From Paramecium pentaurelia (taxonomy: Eukaryota > Ciliophora > Oligohymenophorea > Peniculida > Parameciidae), in assembly GCA_905183005.1 (NCBI GenBank), contig CAJJDO010000029.1, positions 278,091 through 342,090 of the forward strand: 64,000 nt of DNA. The letters run 5' to 3'. The number at the start of each line of letters is the position of its first letter. Within the stretch, counting starts at the first letter, position 1. Below, piece after piece: positions 19,091-31,729 of the stretch. A program made the position numbers and the translations under genes. Under the pieces are notes generated by a model. It made no database searches. It worked only from the letters and a program-made list of their open reading frames with translations, and was not told the origin of the DNA.

Positions 19091-19308
19091 TGTACCAAAT
19101 TATTATTCTTTGCAATTTTTTAGTTTATAGAATGATTGATCTATTTTTATTATTCTATTATTTTTATATTAGTAATGTTCTGCAAATTATTATAACTATT
19201 ATTATATATTACTTTAACATCTTTATCATTTGCTATATCAATTTATTCCAATAATTAAACCACGATAAACAATATATTTTTAAATAATTAGTTATTTTAA
19301 ACTAAAAA

Positions 19309-21881
19309 ATGTAAAAAGGAGAATAAACAAAAACAACAGGGTGTTTATGTTTTAGTAGATAAAGTAAATCAGAATTTCCAAAAACCTTTAAAAAATCTAA
19401 TAAAATATTAAAGAAATATACTAAAAACAATTCTGATGTATATTATCTTAATTCCTTTAGATTTCAGATGATGCCATTTTGGAAGTCATGATTCGTTTAT
19501 ATATTTCAGATAATAAAACTAAGGCAATAGAGATGCTTTAAAGATGTCGTATCAACCCCAATTTTTAAATGAATCTTATAAGAAATGATCTGGAGTATTA
19601 TATACCCTAACTTATAAATTTTATGGTTTTCCATTAATAGTTATAGGATGATAGACTTATTGAATTCATAATTAAGGCTTCTTCAATAGATTTCTTTTTT
19701 GCTCATCTTGTTTATTTTTAGCTTAAAAGCCTTTCAAAAATCATATCTCCTAATAATAAAGTTGAGTTCAAGATTGTTTAACAATTTGTTAAGGAATTTG
19801 AAGATAAAATGACAATGAATTATTAAGGTAATCTATTGATAGCTGCTTAATTATTAAAGATTCATTTAGAAGATTCATTTTAAGATGACGTATTAGTAAA
19901 ATCAATTATGTTGTCAAACAAAAAGGATAAATAAGAATAAGCAGTTTATTAAGGATCATTAAGAATAAAGTCTTGGAAATAAAATGAAATTGTTTAAACA
20001 TATGGAACCGACAATTGGATTGATTATATCAAAGATAAAAATCTATAGGATTTTTTAGTAACTAAGCATGAAGAAATAGAACTATAAGATTATATTTCCA
20101 TATTTTAAAATAAAGAAGACAATAATTTATAAGAAGATTATGCATTTTAATCAAATATCAATTTTTGGAATGATATCACTACAATATCAGAAGAACTTTC
20201 AAAACATTAAAAAAAAACTGAATAATTACATCAATTCTTAAATAAAATAAACTAAAATTTACCTGCTGCTGTTTATGTTCCTTTTGTTAAGAATTCTGTC
20301 AGAAATTATGCTATTTTAAATATTGTTTCTAAAGAAAGTCGTGTATTTTCAACAAAAATGAGAAGTCCTTATAGTTTGACTTTGGAAATATTTAGACCAG
20401 AAATAGAAGGTCATCATAATGAATAATAAAAGCTTGATACTCAAATTTCTAAGCCAATTAAAATTAATGTATTTTATTTACCTTATCATTTTTTTATAGA
20501 TGATTAAATCATAGTCCATATCTTAAAGTCAAATTATTATGTAAAATCAAAGCAACATTAATATTTAATTACAAAGAACTTTTTCTATAGCAGATGCTGA
20601 AATATCATTCCATAATGAATTTTAAACAATGAAATTAAATGATACAAAAATGGTAGGTTCATATGAAAATAATAATGGAATTGGTTAATTCTATAGAAAT
20701 AGATTAGAAAGCAATAAAAATGAATCAGATATAGATATTTCTTCAGAAGAAATGGTCGATTAATAATAAATTAAATAGACTAATTAATAATTAGCCTTTA
20801 GTTTAGAAAGTTAAAATCCTCAAACATAAAATGAATTATAAAATTCTAAGATGGATAGTAGCACCTTAAATAGTAGAGTAAGCTATCTTTAGAATGGGAA
20901 AGGTGTAATATTGACAGAAGATGAATACTTATAAATCAAAAAAACAATATTTGGAGAGAATTCAATTTCATAATAGGAAAGAATTAAAAAATCATCACCA
21001 TTTTAAAAATTAAAATCATGGTAGTTAGTTCATTTAATTATAAAGACTGGTGATAATTTGAAATAAGAGCAATTTGCATTACAATTAATTTGTTAATTTG
21101 ATTAAATATTCAAAAAGGAAGGATTACCTTTATAATTAAGATATTATGAAGTTTTATCTTTAGGTCCTGATTGTGGAATGATTGAAATGATAAAAAATGC
21201 AACTACAATCGATAGTTTACAAAAAAATTTATAAACTAAATATACTTAATTTTCAGATTTCTCTGATTTTTTTAGATCTTTTTTTAGAGATAATATAGAA
21301 TAAGCATTATAAAATTATGTTCAATCACTTGTTGCCTATGGTTTAGTGTGTTATTTTTTATAAGTTAAAGATAGACACAATGGCAATATATTATTGGATG
21401 ATTAGGGTCATTTAATACATATAGATTTTGGTTTCTTTTTATCAATAGCACCAGGAAAAGGTATGGAGTTTGAAGGAAAAGTTCCTTTTAAATTATTATC
21501 AGACTATATAAAAGTTTTGGGTGGAGTCAAAGGGTACTTATTTTAGGATCACTTTAGAAAATTATTTTATAAGTATTGCATTTAAATTAGGTAGAGGCTT
21601 TAAAGCTTGTTAAAAACACTAAAAAGAGATTTTATTATTGGTTGAAATGATGTATACAGGTCATGGAACTACCTTGCCTTGTTTTGCAAAAGGAGAATTA
21701 GCTTTGAAAGAATTAGAAGATAGATTTAACCCAAGAGTAGCTTCTGATGCTGAATTATTTGTATATGTCTAAGGATTAATCAATAAGTCTCTAGATAATT
21801 GGAGAGCAAGATGGTAATATTATATTATAATATTTCAGGTACGATAAATTTTAATATTTTGCTTAAGGAATATTTTATTGA
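19309..21881 (+). CDS. Phosphatidylinositol 4-kinase (PI4KB-like)
   Basis: ATG 19309 to TGA 21879-21881. Four introns (23 nt at 19438-19460, then 31, 22 and 25 nt) leave 824 codons. An N-terminal helical (lipid kinase unique, PIK-accessory-like) region precedes an N-lobe motif, NLPAAVYVPF. The C-terminal kinase holds the catalytic loop DRHNGNILLDD near residue 670, the activation Asp in HIDFGFFLS, and the family signature FRKLFYKGFKAC...LPCF. It phosphorylates phosphatidylinositol at the 4-position on Golgi or secretory membranes. Length matches type III beta enzymes (~800 residues) rather than the much larger alpha type. The start MQKGEQTKTTGCLCF has Cys residues that could be acylated (inference). 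Confidence 0.93.
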
Positions 21882-22128
21882 TTCATTATATTTTTATTTA
21901 TTTATAATCTAAAATCCAAGTGCTTTAATTTCTAAAAGCTATCTTTTATTTTTAGTGAATAAAATTTATTTTTATTCTTGATCCATAAATAAAAGACAAT
22001 CAAAATTAATCTTATTTAATAATTGCATATATAATATTCCTTTTTAGCCAAATAAATTTGATAGTTCTGTATAGTTTTTATGCTAATTTATCTATTCATC
22101 TATCCGTTTTAATTAATTATAATTAAAT

Positions 22129-25100
22129 ATGAAATTAATAATCTTGATTCATATTTGTACAATAGTAATAGGTGCATAATTTGAATAGGGATATGTGTCT
22201 TCAGAAAAAATCTTAGCCCATAAAATATACAGATAAGTATTATAATAACTACTATGATAGGATATAAAATTTAATAATAATTTTGCTGAAATTCCAAAAA
22301 TCGTTTTAAGTGTGATTGGTTACCACTCTGATTTCAATACATTAGACTTTTTTTCAAAAGTAACTGACATTACTAATGAGGGTATTATACTTTTATTATA
22401 ATTAAAGGATTTTAGCTCTAAGTTATAAGCGATTCTGATATAAATCAAATTAGATTTAACTACTTAGCAACAGAACATCAGGATGTTTAAACTATTTGCA
22501 ATAATATTGAAGTTTAAAAGGATTAAATAGATATTAAATTTAATACTCCATTTGAGGAATAACCATAAGTAGCAGCCTTTTTAACAGGAATTCACAGAAT
22601 AAATTAAGATGATATAATTTTAGAAATAAAATCAATTGATAAGAATTAAGTTCATTTATCTACAAAATCAAAGGCAGAAAGTTCCCTTGGTTTATGTTTA
22701 CTCATAGGGCCTTAGAACTTATTTAGTAAAAAGGATTTATCTATTATGCAAATATCTCAATAAATACCAAATAATTAGTTTTATGGAATTTCATCTTTAA
22801 AAGGAGTAACCAATGATGGAATTTCATTAAGTTTAAATTAAAAATCTGTTGAAAATTTGTTAGACATTGTAATGACATTTGTAGATATTAATACAGAACA
22901 CATAACCAAATAAGAAGAGGATAACAATAAAAATACGGTTACCTCAGTTTATTCTTAAGATAAGTTAAATACTTATGAATAATAAGAAAAACAAGCTGAC
23001 AACTAAATAAAAATAAATAATCCTTTAAATGAATTGGATTAAGGATCTCAAATAAATTCTATATCTTTTATATATCCAGAATAAGAAGATTAACTGTACA
23101 TTGAAAATGAAGAACAAGATCTATAATAGGTTTAAGAAAATGTTTAAGAAGTTATGACAATTAGTGAATCTTGGTTGTAGCATGATTTATCAGTTCTAGA
23201 TTAATCTGAAGAATCTCTTGATAGTAATTAAGCTTAAATTAATGAGGGATAGTAATTTTTGACAAATTTAATTAAACCTCAAGACTATAACACAAATTNT
23301 ACAATAGTAATAGGTGCATAATTTGAATAGGGATATGTGTCTTCAGAAAAAATCTTAGCCCATAAAATATACAGATAAGTATTATAATAACTACTATGAT
23401 AGGATATAAAATTTAATAATAATTTTGCTGAAATTCCAAAAATCGTTTTAAGTGTGATTGGTTACCACTCTGATTTCAATACATTAGACTTTTTTTCAAA
23501 AGTAACTGACATTACTAATGAGGGTATTATACTTTTATTATAATTAAAGGATTTTAGCTCTAAGTTATAAGCGATTCTGATATAAATCAAATTAGATTTA
23601 ACTACTTAGCAACAGAACATCAGGATGTTTAAACTATTTGCAATAATATTGAAGTTTAAAAGGATTAAATAGATATTAAATTTAATACTCCATTTGAGGA
23701 ATAACCATAAGTAGCAGCCTTTTTAACAGGAATTCACAGAATAAATTAAGATGATATAATTTTAGAAATAAAATCAATTGATAAGAATTAAGTTCATTTA
23801 TCTACAAAATCAAAGGCAGAAAGTTCCCTTGGTTTATGTTTACTCATAGGGCCTTAGAACTTATTTAGTAAAAAGGATTTATCTATTATGCAAATATCTC
23901 AATAAATACCAAATAATTAGTTTTATGGAATTTCATCTTTAAAAGGAGTAACCAATGATGGAATTTCATTAAGTTTAAATTAAAAATCTGTTGAAAATTT
24001 GTTAGACATTGTAATGACATTTGTAGATATTAATACAGAACACATAACCAAATAAGAAGAGGATAACAATAAAAATACGGTTACCTCAGTTTATTCTTAA
24101 GATAAGTTAAATACTTATGAATAATAAGAAAAACAAGCTGACAACTAAATAAAAATAAATAATCCTTTAAATGAATTGGATTAAGGATCTCAAATAAATT
24201 CTATATCTTTTATATATCCAGAATAAGAAGATTAACTGTACATTGAAAATGAAGAACAAGATCTATAATAGGTTTAAGAAAATGTTTAAGAAGTTATGAC
24301 AATTAGTGAATCTTGGTTGTAGCATGATTTATCAGTTCTAGATTAATCTGAAGAATCTCTTGATAGTAATTAAGCTTAAATTAATGAGGGATAGTAATTT
24401 TTGACAAATTTAATTAAACCTCAAGACTATAACACAAATTCTATGGAATAAGAAGACTTTTAATCTTAAAATATATAACCTATGAATATTGCAATAGTTG
24501 ACAGTACTTAAAAAATTATTAATGAAAACTAAAAGAAAGTTATAAATAATTAAGAATTGAATTATGACAACTCATTAACTATGGATTCAACTCTAGATTA
24601 TGATATTGAAACTAAAATTGAAAATTAAATTGAAGAATAGATTGATTCTGCATAATAACAAAATGTTGTTGAAAATCTGTAAGATTAAATTATAGAAATG
24701 TAATAAGAAATGTTAAATTTCTAATAGAATTCTGAAAGTAATGTTTCATCTGAATTAGATCCATTCAAAATAATCTAATCACAATAATTTATAGTTGAAT
24801 AATAAAAATAATTGGTTGAATAATAATAATAAATCATTCTTCAATATTAAAGATTATTTGAAGAATAGATTAAGACAATATCTGAAAAATAAACCAATAA
24901 TTAATTAGATTAATAAGCAGATTAAAATTAAAATTAAATTGAAGATTCAAAGCAATAGTAATTGTAAAGTAACACAAGTTAAAACTAGAGTACATAATAA
25001 AATCTAAAACCATTATAGATTGACTAAAATTAAGAAGAAACTCAGATTTAAGATTAATTTGATTAAAATAGTAAAGATTAAAAATATGATTTAAAAGATA

Positions 25101-25765
25101 TTCCAAGCTTAAAATTAGAAAGTTAAAGTCATTTAGAAAAAGATTTGGAATCATTTAATAGAGTTAAAAAAAGAAAAGATGAAATTGATGAATAAAAAGC
25201 TAATAAATTATTATAAGTATTTACTGAAGATTTATATAATGATAAAAAATTAGAAGTTGAACTTAATGATGTGGTATAAATAAAATAATCTAATGAAATA
25301 TCATCAAATTTAGATAGTGAGATTAACTCCATAGTGACAAATAAGAGAGTAGAGTTTAGCAATATATAAAAAAACATGAAAAGTAATCATTTTCATTATT
25401 TTTTTATAGCCTCATATTTTTAAGATATTAATAATTAATTTGAAAATTTAAATTAAGAGTAAATAAGAGAAGCAATACTTCCATAAGAATATGAAATGGA
25501 ATAAGCATACTTCGATTTGTCATTAGATTAAGGATTTATTGAAACTAAAAATGATCAATTAATTCGTTAAGAGTTAGTCCAAAAATCAATATCATAAAGT
25601 TAACAGAGTTAAGAAGAATTGTAATAGAAAATTGAAGATTTATTGGAATTAGAAAATAAAGATTCGCATCACAGTGATACTATATTTTCTGATTTTCACT
25701 CATTCTTTTAGATAAATTAATAAATTACAAACAATTTAAGGAAAAGATAATTATTAAATGTTTGA
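22129..25765 (+). CDS. Secreted H-type-lectin-like protein with long Gln-rich tail; assembly-duplicated inside
   Basis: ATG 22129 to TGA 25763-25765. A signal peptide (MKLIILIHICTIVIGA) is followed by an H-type-lectin-like fold: EIPKIVLSVIGYHSDF, KVTDITNEGFQLQVI, IRFNYLAT. Further beta-rich sequence and several hundred Gln/Asn/Glu-rich coiled-coil residues follow. Introns are 24 nt (22237-22260), 26 nt (22382-22407, ending AAG) and 27 nt near 25382. The body contains an N at 23299 flanked by 1141-bp copies. The frame stays open through both, but the real gene is probably the collapsed form of 806 codons. H-type lectins bind sugars outside the cell or in secretory granules; a trichocyst or surface role is speculative. 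Confidence 0.78.
22158..23298. repeat. Direct repeat copy 1 (1141 bp) left of the N at 23299
   Basis: Reads the same as 23300-24440 at a constant offset of 1142. It covers most of the lectin-like domain and part of the Gln-rich tail. Same signature as the repeat at 1540-3570: an unmerged contig overlap. Confidence 0.93.
23300..24440. repeat. Direct repeat copy 2 (1141 bp) right of the N at 23299
   Basis: Second copy of 22158-23298, including both small introns. Unique sequence resumes at 24441. Because the copy minus introns is a multiple of three, a naive gene caller would report a falsely lengthened protein. Confidence 0.93.
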
Positions 25766-26685
25766 ATGAGTTCATTATAAAAGAAAAAGATGAAAATAAT
25801 TTTTAATCATAATTTTTTTTGTTATTTAATGTTAGGATTTTATGCTTTTTGTATTTTCATCTTAAATGGCTATTTTTAATTAATAAATCTATAAATTTTA
25901 TGATTCATTAATTATTCATTTTTTCTAATCTTTTGATTTAGATTAATCTGCAATTACAATATTGATCTCATTTTAAAATCAATTTCTCTCTACATACTGA
26001 TAATAGTATATTAGTTTAACTAAGTTTTAAATTAGTTAAACTAATTATATCAGGTTTATGATATAATTTAAATATTTTCATTTAAAATCTAATAGAAAAG
26101 TAAAAGGAATGCGGTTTAATCATCTCTTGTATTAAGAATAATTAATTTTCAGTTTTTAGGGGTAACAAACAAATTTTTTTCATATTATAAGTAAATTAAA
26201 GGCTGGCTCAATATATGATGTGAAAAATAAATTATTTCAATTTAACTTAAATATTTAATTATTTTGAAGAAATGAGAAAATTTAAAATGGATGGTGTTTA
26301 ATAGTTTTAATTTAGTATATTATAATGAATATAAATTAATTGAAAGAATATAAAAAGAAACTTTAAACTTCTAAATATTTTTAAAGCAAAAACTGTGCCT
26401 TTTTACAAAAAAATATATGGTTATTATTTTTTTTTCACATGCAAAATTCAAAGCTATTAAAAACTAGCATTAATATAAAAATTTCATAAAGCAAATATGT
26501 TTTAAACATTAGAAAGATAGTTCAATTTAAGTTTTATACAAAATTTGGAACTAATTTGCCATGATTTCGAATTATTATTAATTCTATCAAAGGGAAATAA
26601 AGAAACACTAAACTTAAATAATCAGAAATGAGTTTATATAGAATTTTTAATATCATTTATATTTATTAAAGATAATTATAAATTA
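25766..26685. other. Convergent intergenic region with a strong 14-bp inverted repeat
   Basis: About 0.9 kb with no gene recognised. At 26010-26023 and 26032-26045 lies a perfect 14-bp inverted repeat (ATTAGTTTAACTAA / TTAGTTAAACTAAT) with an 8-base loop. It could be a transcript terminator, a small-RNA hairpin or a footprint of a lost element. Confidence 0.55.
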
Positions 26686-28493
26686 TCAATAAGCTGTTCT
26701 ATTATTAGGAATATATTATGTTGCAAAAATGGGAGTTTATATTTAAACGTTAATTACAGTATATTAAAGACATGAAGGGCAAAATCCATTATTTTATTGT
26801 ATAGGCCTTACATTGTATCCTTAAATTCCTCTCTAGTTATTCTACCAAATGCAAAAGAATTGACAATTATTGTTTGAACATTTTATTAGTTTTTCATTAT
26901 ATTTTAAGTTCATTTATAAATTTTATAAAAGATTTCTAAATTCTATTTAATTTTTTATTTCTAAATATGTTCTTCCATAATCTTAAACTAATAAACATAG
27001 TTTAGATTATAGAGAAGCTTAACAACTAGTGCATTTAGCTATTGTATTGGTTCTTATTGCATAATATACTTATTATTGTATTTAAGAAATATCTAAAAAG
27101 TGGCCACATTTATTTTTGTAATTACTCTATTATTAATCTTATAGTTATTATATTTATAATACTTTAATTTTAGTAATTAGATTAGGATAATTATGAATTT
27201 TAGATAGAAAATTAATCTTTTTTAGGTTCTAATGCAGGACTTATTTATGTAATTCTCCCCTTTGGCTGAGTATTTTAATTATTTCTTTCCTTATTTAATA
27301 CTTCTATTTATTATTATAGCTTAAACTTGGTTTCTTTAAGTTCATTTTATAAGGATGAGTTTTCATTTTTTAACTTTTGATTTTCTTCTTGTAATTTAAT
27401 ATTATATTAAGTTAATTTTCTAAATTTATTATTTGTCTTACTTTAAATTCTCTCTTTCCTAATTTAATACTTCTATTTATTATAATAGTTTAAGATTAGT
27501 TTCTTTAAGTTCTTTATATAATGTTTAATTTTCATTCTTTAATTTTTAATATTCCTACTCATATTTATTATATAATTGCCTAAATTAGATTTACAATATA
27601 TTTTACTTTTAATTATTGATTTCTTTCGTTAAATTTGTTATTTCAATCTTTGATTAACTTATTTATTATTCATATGCTTGTGATAAATTTCTAATAAATA
27701 ATATTATTTTTACTTTATTTGAGACAAATCTTTTTATAATTAAAAATATTATTATTCTATTTATTATTTTTCATATTTTAATTATTATAATTCTTAAGAA
27801 TATTATTATGATTGCTAAATTATTTATTAATTTTAAGGATTCATTTATATTCTATATTAAATAAATAAAATACTTTGGATTTTCAATATTTGATGAATTC
27901 TAATTAATTTTGTGTTGATTAATTAGATCTTATGGACTTAATAATTCTAATTTTTAAATCTATTCTGTTATTTTTATTTTATTCATATAATTTTATTAAC
28001 TGGGTCCCTTTACTATAGCAATTTATGAGGAGTGTTCTGAATTTTGTTTCCAACTAATTTGTTCTTATTAATTCTTTTGATTAATTGGTAAAAGTTAATA
28101 TTCACTCTAATATTTTTGTTAATCAAAATTATTTAATTAGTTTGTAGCTTATTAAAAATTATCTAATGACCTACCATAATCAAACTTTTGGGATTTTTAG
28201 ATCTAATTAGAATTTTATAGTTTAGATTTAATTTTTCTATAATAAATTATTCTAGTTTAATATTATTTAATAATATTAACTACATAAGAATTAAGGCTTC
28301 CATCAAATTATTTATTTTTATCAAAAAATAATTAAATTTCTTAATCATCATCCAAATATTTCTTAATATATGTTATGATATCCAAAACTGTTGAATTTTA
28401 TTATAATCTAAATCCTTTTTAAGACTAGTTTGAAGGTAGATCTAAATCATAAAATGTAACCATCATAATATCTGGAGAATTTGCCCTCAGCAT
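26686..28493 (-). CDS. Coiled-coil protein with C-terminal Cys/His module (paralog B of a local family)
   Basis: ATG at 28493 to TGA 26688-26686; four introns (22, 23, 22 and 25 nt) leave 572 codons. Residues ~10-75 form a compact domain shared with the gene at 35439 (MMVTFYDL, TYIKKYLDDDQEIQL), possibly ubiquitin-like. A Gln-rich coiled coil follows, with LKNEN...ELKET repeats. The C-terminal ~130 residues contain CGHFLDISQ, CTSCQASLQSKLCL, KCSNNNCQFFCIW and GFCPSCLQ, eight well-spaced Cys/His that should bind zinc. The module is nearly identical to that of 40126-41365 and clearly related to 31730-32898 and 29174-31126. Function unknown; RING/IBR-like E3 activity is only a guess from the Cys/His pattern and possible Ub-like head. 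Confidence 0.8.
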
Positions 28494-29173
28494 TTCTATT
28501 AAATAAAATTAATTGATTTTTTATAAATAAATTATTAACTTTTATATACAAAAAATCTATAATATCTTTCATATTATATATATGTTCAATGTTCTAATTA
28601 TGAAGGTTTATACTTCAGTGAATTTTAATACTTAATAATCTAAATTATTTAAATTAATAGAAAATCTAATTCATGATATTGTCTAATAATTATGAATAAT
28701 ATATATTTTTCGATAATTAAATAAATTATAATTTGTTTATTAATCCTAAGCTATCCTAATGCTAGTTCAATTTATCATTTTATTTTATTTCTAATTATCT
28801 TAGTCCTGATATCATTTCTCTTTCTAATTCTTTTTTAGATATTTCACGATGATATTAATTTGTAAATTATAACATCTAGTGTAATTTTATTAAGACTCAA
28901 CATTAGTTCAAATAAATTCTGATTAAAGTATATTAATTATTATTCTTATTAATTAAAACTACTTAATGATTATTTTATTTTAGTTACTTCTTTCTGATTA
29001 TATTAATATGATTAATTAATACTTCTTTATATTTAAAATTTTTATTTTACAAATTATAATATAGTATATAAAATTAATCTGATTAAAAGTAAAATTTCTT
29101 ATAATAATGTATTTATTTTTGTAATAGAAATTAAGTATAAATTAATACAATCACACTTTAAATTTAATCAATA
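28494..29173. other. Intergenic; upstream ~100 bp duplicated at 35440
   Basis: The ~100 bases upstream of the 28493 start (to about 28594) closely match those upstream of the 35439 start (to about 35543), so the duplication that made these paralogs included the promoter. A TGA-free minus-strand stretch (28615-28860) reads as coiled-coil-like sequence, but no start or intron pattern supports a gene. Confidence 0.5.
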
Positions 29174-31126
29174 TCATTTAAACTGTATTTTTGCTCTTCT
29201 TTATATATTTATTCTTTATATAAATTCACTTTAAATTGATACTTTATTACAATTAGGACAAAAGCTAGATATTTTTTAATATTAAAAATTGAATTGTTTA
29301 GAATAAACAACCTGATTTTGAGAATTACAAATAGTTTTATTTTAAAATACATAAAAGAATGGACATGAATTAGTACTACATTAACAAAGTACAATCTCTT
29401 CTTTTTTATTAAATTATTATTTCAGTATATCTAATTATTTTTTGATTGCATATTAAATGTATTATTCACCCTATGAGTCTAATTACTTAAATTACTTTAA
29501 GGATATTATAACCTAGCATTATGGACATTTAGCAAATTCCTTTAAAATTTATGCATCTGAAGATAACCCTAATAATTTTTAAGCTGTAAACTCATGTCCA
29601 CAATTAATCTAATAAAGAATATTTTAACTAGGGTGATCCATTTTAAAAGCAATTCTTTTATCACAAAAAATACAAAATCCTTATTTTAATTTAGGTTAGT
29701 TAGGATTCCATAAGGTAAAGAAGTCACATTCAGGTCCTGTACATTCAGCAATTTAAAATTATGTATTCTTAAGTATAGAGTTCTTTAAGTTTTTAATCTC
29801 TAATTATAATTTTAAATAAATATATAGTTTTGTCAAATCGATGCTTTTAATAAGAGTATAACTTATTTCCCATTAACAAGAACTACAACGAGCAAGTTTT
29901 TTAAATTGTATTGCATCTTAGACTATATAAATAATCTCTTTATAGTTAAGAGTGTGATTGCATTTATTGATAACTTTTTTTGTGGAAACATCACCTATAA
30001 CACTTAACATTTCACATTATTAACAATAATAATCTTGTCTATGAAATGATGTCAATATACAAAAATAATTACAATTTTCATTTTTACAATTGAAAAATAA
30101 GTATTTAGTATTATGTAAATATATTTATTTAAGTTATTTAATAAACTTTTGTTAGCTGTTCTCAGATGAATAATTAAAAACATCTTATTGATTATGATTG
30201 ATTTAATTTGAAATAATATTTTAGGAAATCTCTTATCCATTAGTTACTTCTAAAATATTTTCTAAATGTTATTGATCTTGAAAATTTGCTTAAGATACTT
30301 TTTTTATTAAATTAAATTTTCTGAAGCTTTTTGACTTTTGTAGGGTAGTTAACTTTGAAGTATCATAAGAATCTTACTATTCAGAATTTTTAGATTATTA
30401 ATTATTCTAATTGATTTAGATTAATTAATCGTTTTAATACTATGTTTATTAATTATAGGGTTCGATTTATTATATATTCCCGAATGAATTTTCAGAATTA
30501 GTTTCTTTTAATTTGACCTACTATTGAAATGAATTACAATTTCTCTTTTTGAATTCATAATTTTGATCTTCTGGATTATTGGAAATTTGATTTTTTTTTA
30601 ACATTTTTGTGCTAAATTATTTCCTCATACTAGTCACAGTGTAATTAGAATTGTTATTGCTGATTTAGAACTATGGATCTTATAAACTAATGTTAAATTT
30701 GTTTATTTTAGTATTTTTTATTTCTCCTTTTTATTCTGATTTTTATTGCAAATGAATTTATTTTTATTCATTTTGAAAGTCTTATTAATTGAATTCTATT
30801 TCTTCAAATTCTGTTTTATAGTATGTCTATGGTCTGGGAGGTTTTCTACAAGGTTTTGGTTATTACTACTATAAGAGTTGCTTTTCTTAAATTTCTTATT
30901 AGTCTGAAAAAAATAATTTAGTATTTTTAGTAGGAGTATTCTAATTATATGATTTAAGATTAATGTTTTTAGAATCTCGTAGAGTCAATTATGAATCACA
31001 GATTGAAGTACATTTTTTCATAATAAACTTATTTGGACTTGTTTTTTAACCACTTAGAATTCTAAATTATGGTTAAGCTGCCTATTTAATTGACCTATTT
31101 GACATTTAATCAATAAAATTATTCAT
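29174..31126 (-). CDS. Gln-rich protein with three Cys/His zinc modules (paralog E)
   Basis: Single intron-free frame from ATG at 31126 to TGA 29176-29174, 651 codons. The first ~320 residues are Gln/Asn/Ser-rich and disordered. From about residue 330 three related Cys/His modules follow, built like the C-terminal module of its neighbours: FNCKNENCNYFCI, CQQCEML, KCNHTLNY, CSSCQ; then ECTGPECDFFTLW, GFCIFCDK, NCGHEFTA, CPQCQ; then CQCSTNSCPFFYVF and FCPNCN. The motif alternates C-x5-C-x-F/Y-F with CxxC pairs and a CGH/CNH element. Probably zinc-binding, likely protein interaction or ubiquitin ligation (inference). An internal ATG at 30604 is a weaker start, because the upstream in-frame sequence has the same composition. 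Confidence 0.8.
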
Positions 31127-31729
31127 AAAATAATTAATAATAAAAATTCTTTGTTGTTTAATTTTATTATAGAAAATACCTACTAAAAACTATGTTAAAT
31201 ATAAATATTTTATATAAACCCCTTTCATATATTAGGGCATAAAATAATTAAGAGTTATCACTTAATAAATAGAATAATTTTGCGTGAAATACAAATTTTA
31301 TTATTTATAAAAATTTATTAAATGTCTGAATTATAAAATAAATATAGAATTACCTCAAGGCCATTCTCTGCCGATAAAATATTGATTACATTATAAAACC
31401 TCGATTACAATACTTAATAATAAAATACACTTTAAATAAACCATTTAACAACAATTCAAGATGTTAAATAATCAATATTAAATAACCTTGAACATCTTTA
31501 AAATATAGAATTATATTTTTAACAAAATTAACCTTTTATTGGAAATCTAAATGAGTTAGTTTTAAACAAAATTAAATAAGCCAATACAAGAATAATATAC
31601 TATAAGGTTGTGAAAAAAAGAAATAATTCACAACCTTAAAATTCCAATAATTATCAATAACCAAAATTAGTTATTACTGTTTAAGAATAAAAAGTATAAT
31701 AACAATAAACAAGTGTTTATTAAAAAAAT
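31127..31729. other. Divergent intergenic region
   Basis: About 600 AT-rich bases between two divergently transcribed members of the Cys/His family. A plus-strand open frame crossing 30800-31385 overlaps the minus-strand gene and was judged a shadow. No motif recognised. Confidence 0.5.

Noticed and set aside
30690..31385. Plus-strand membrane-like frame (YGLGGFLQGFGYYYY)
   Set aside because: It is antisense to the long minus-strand Cys/His gene whose frame and composition are far better; the start codon also fails.
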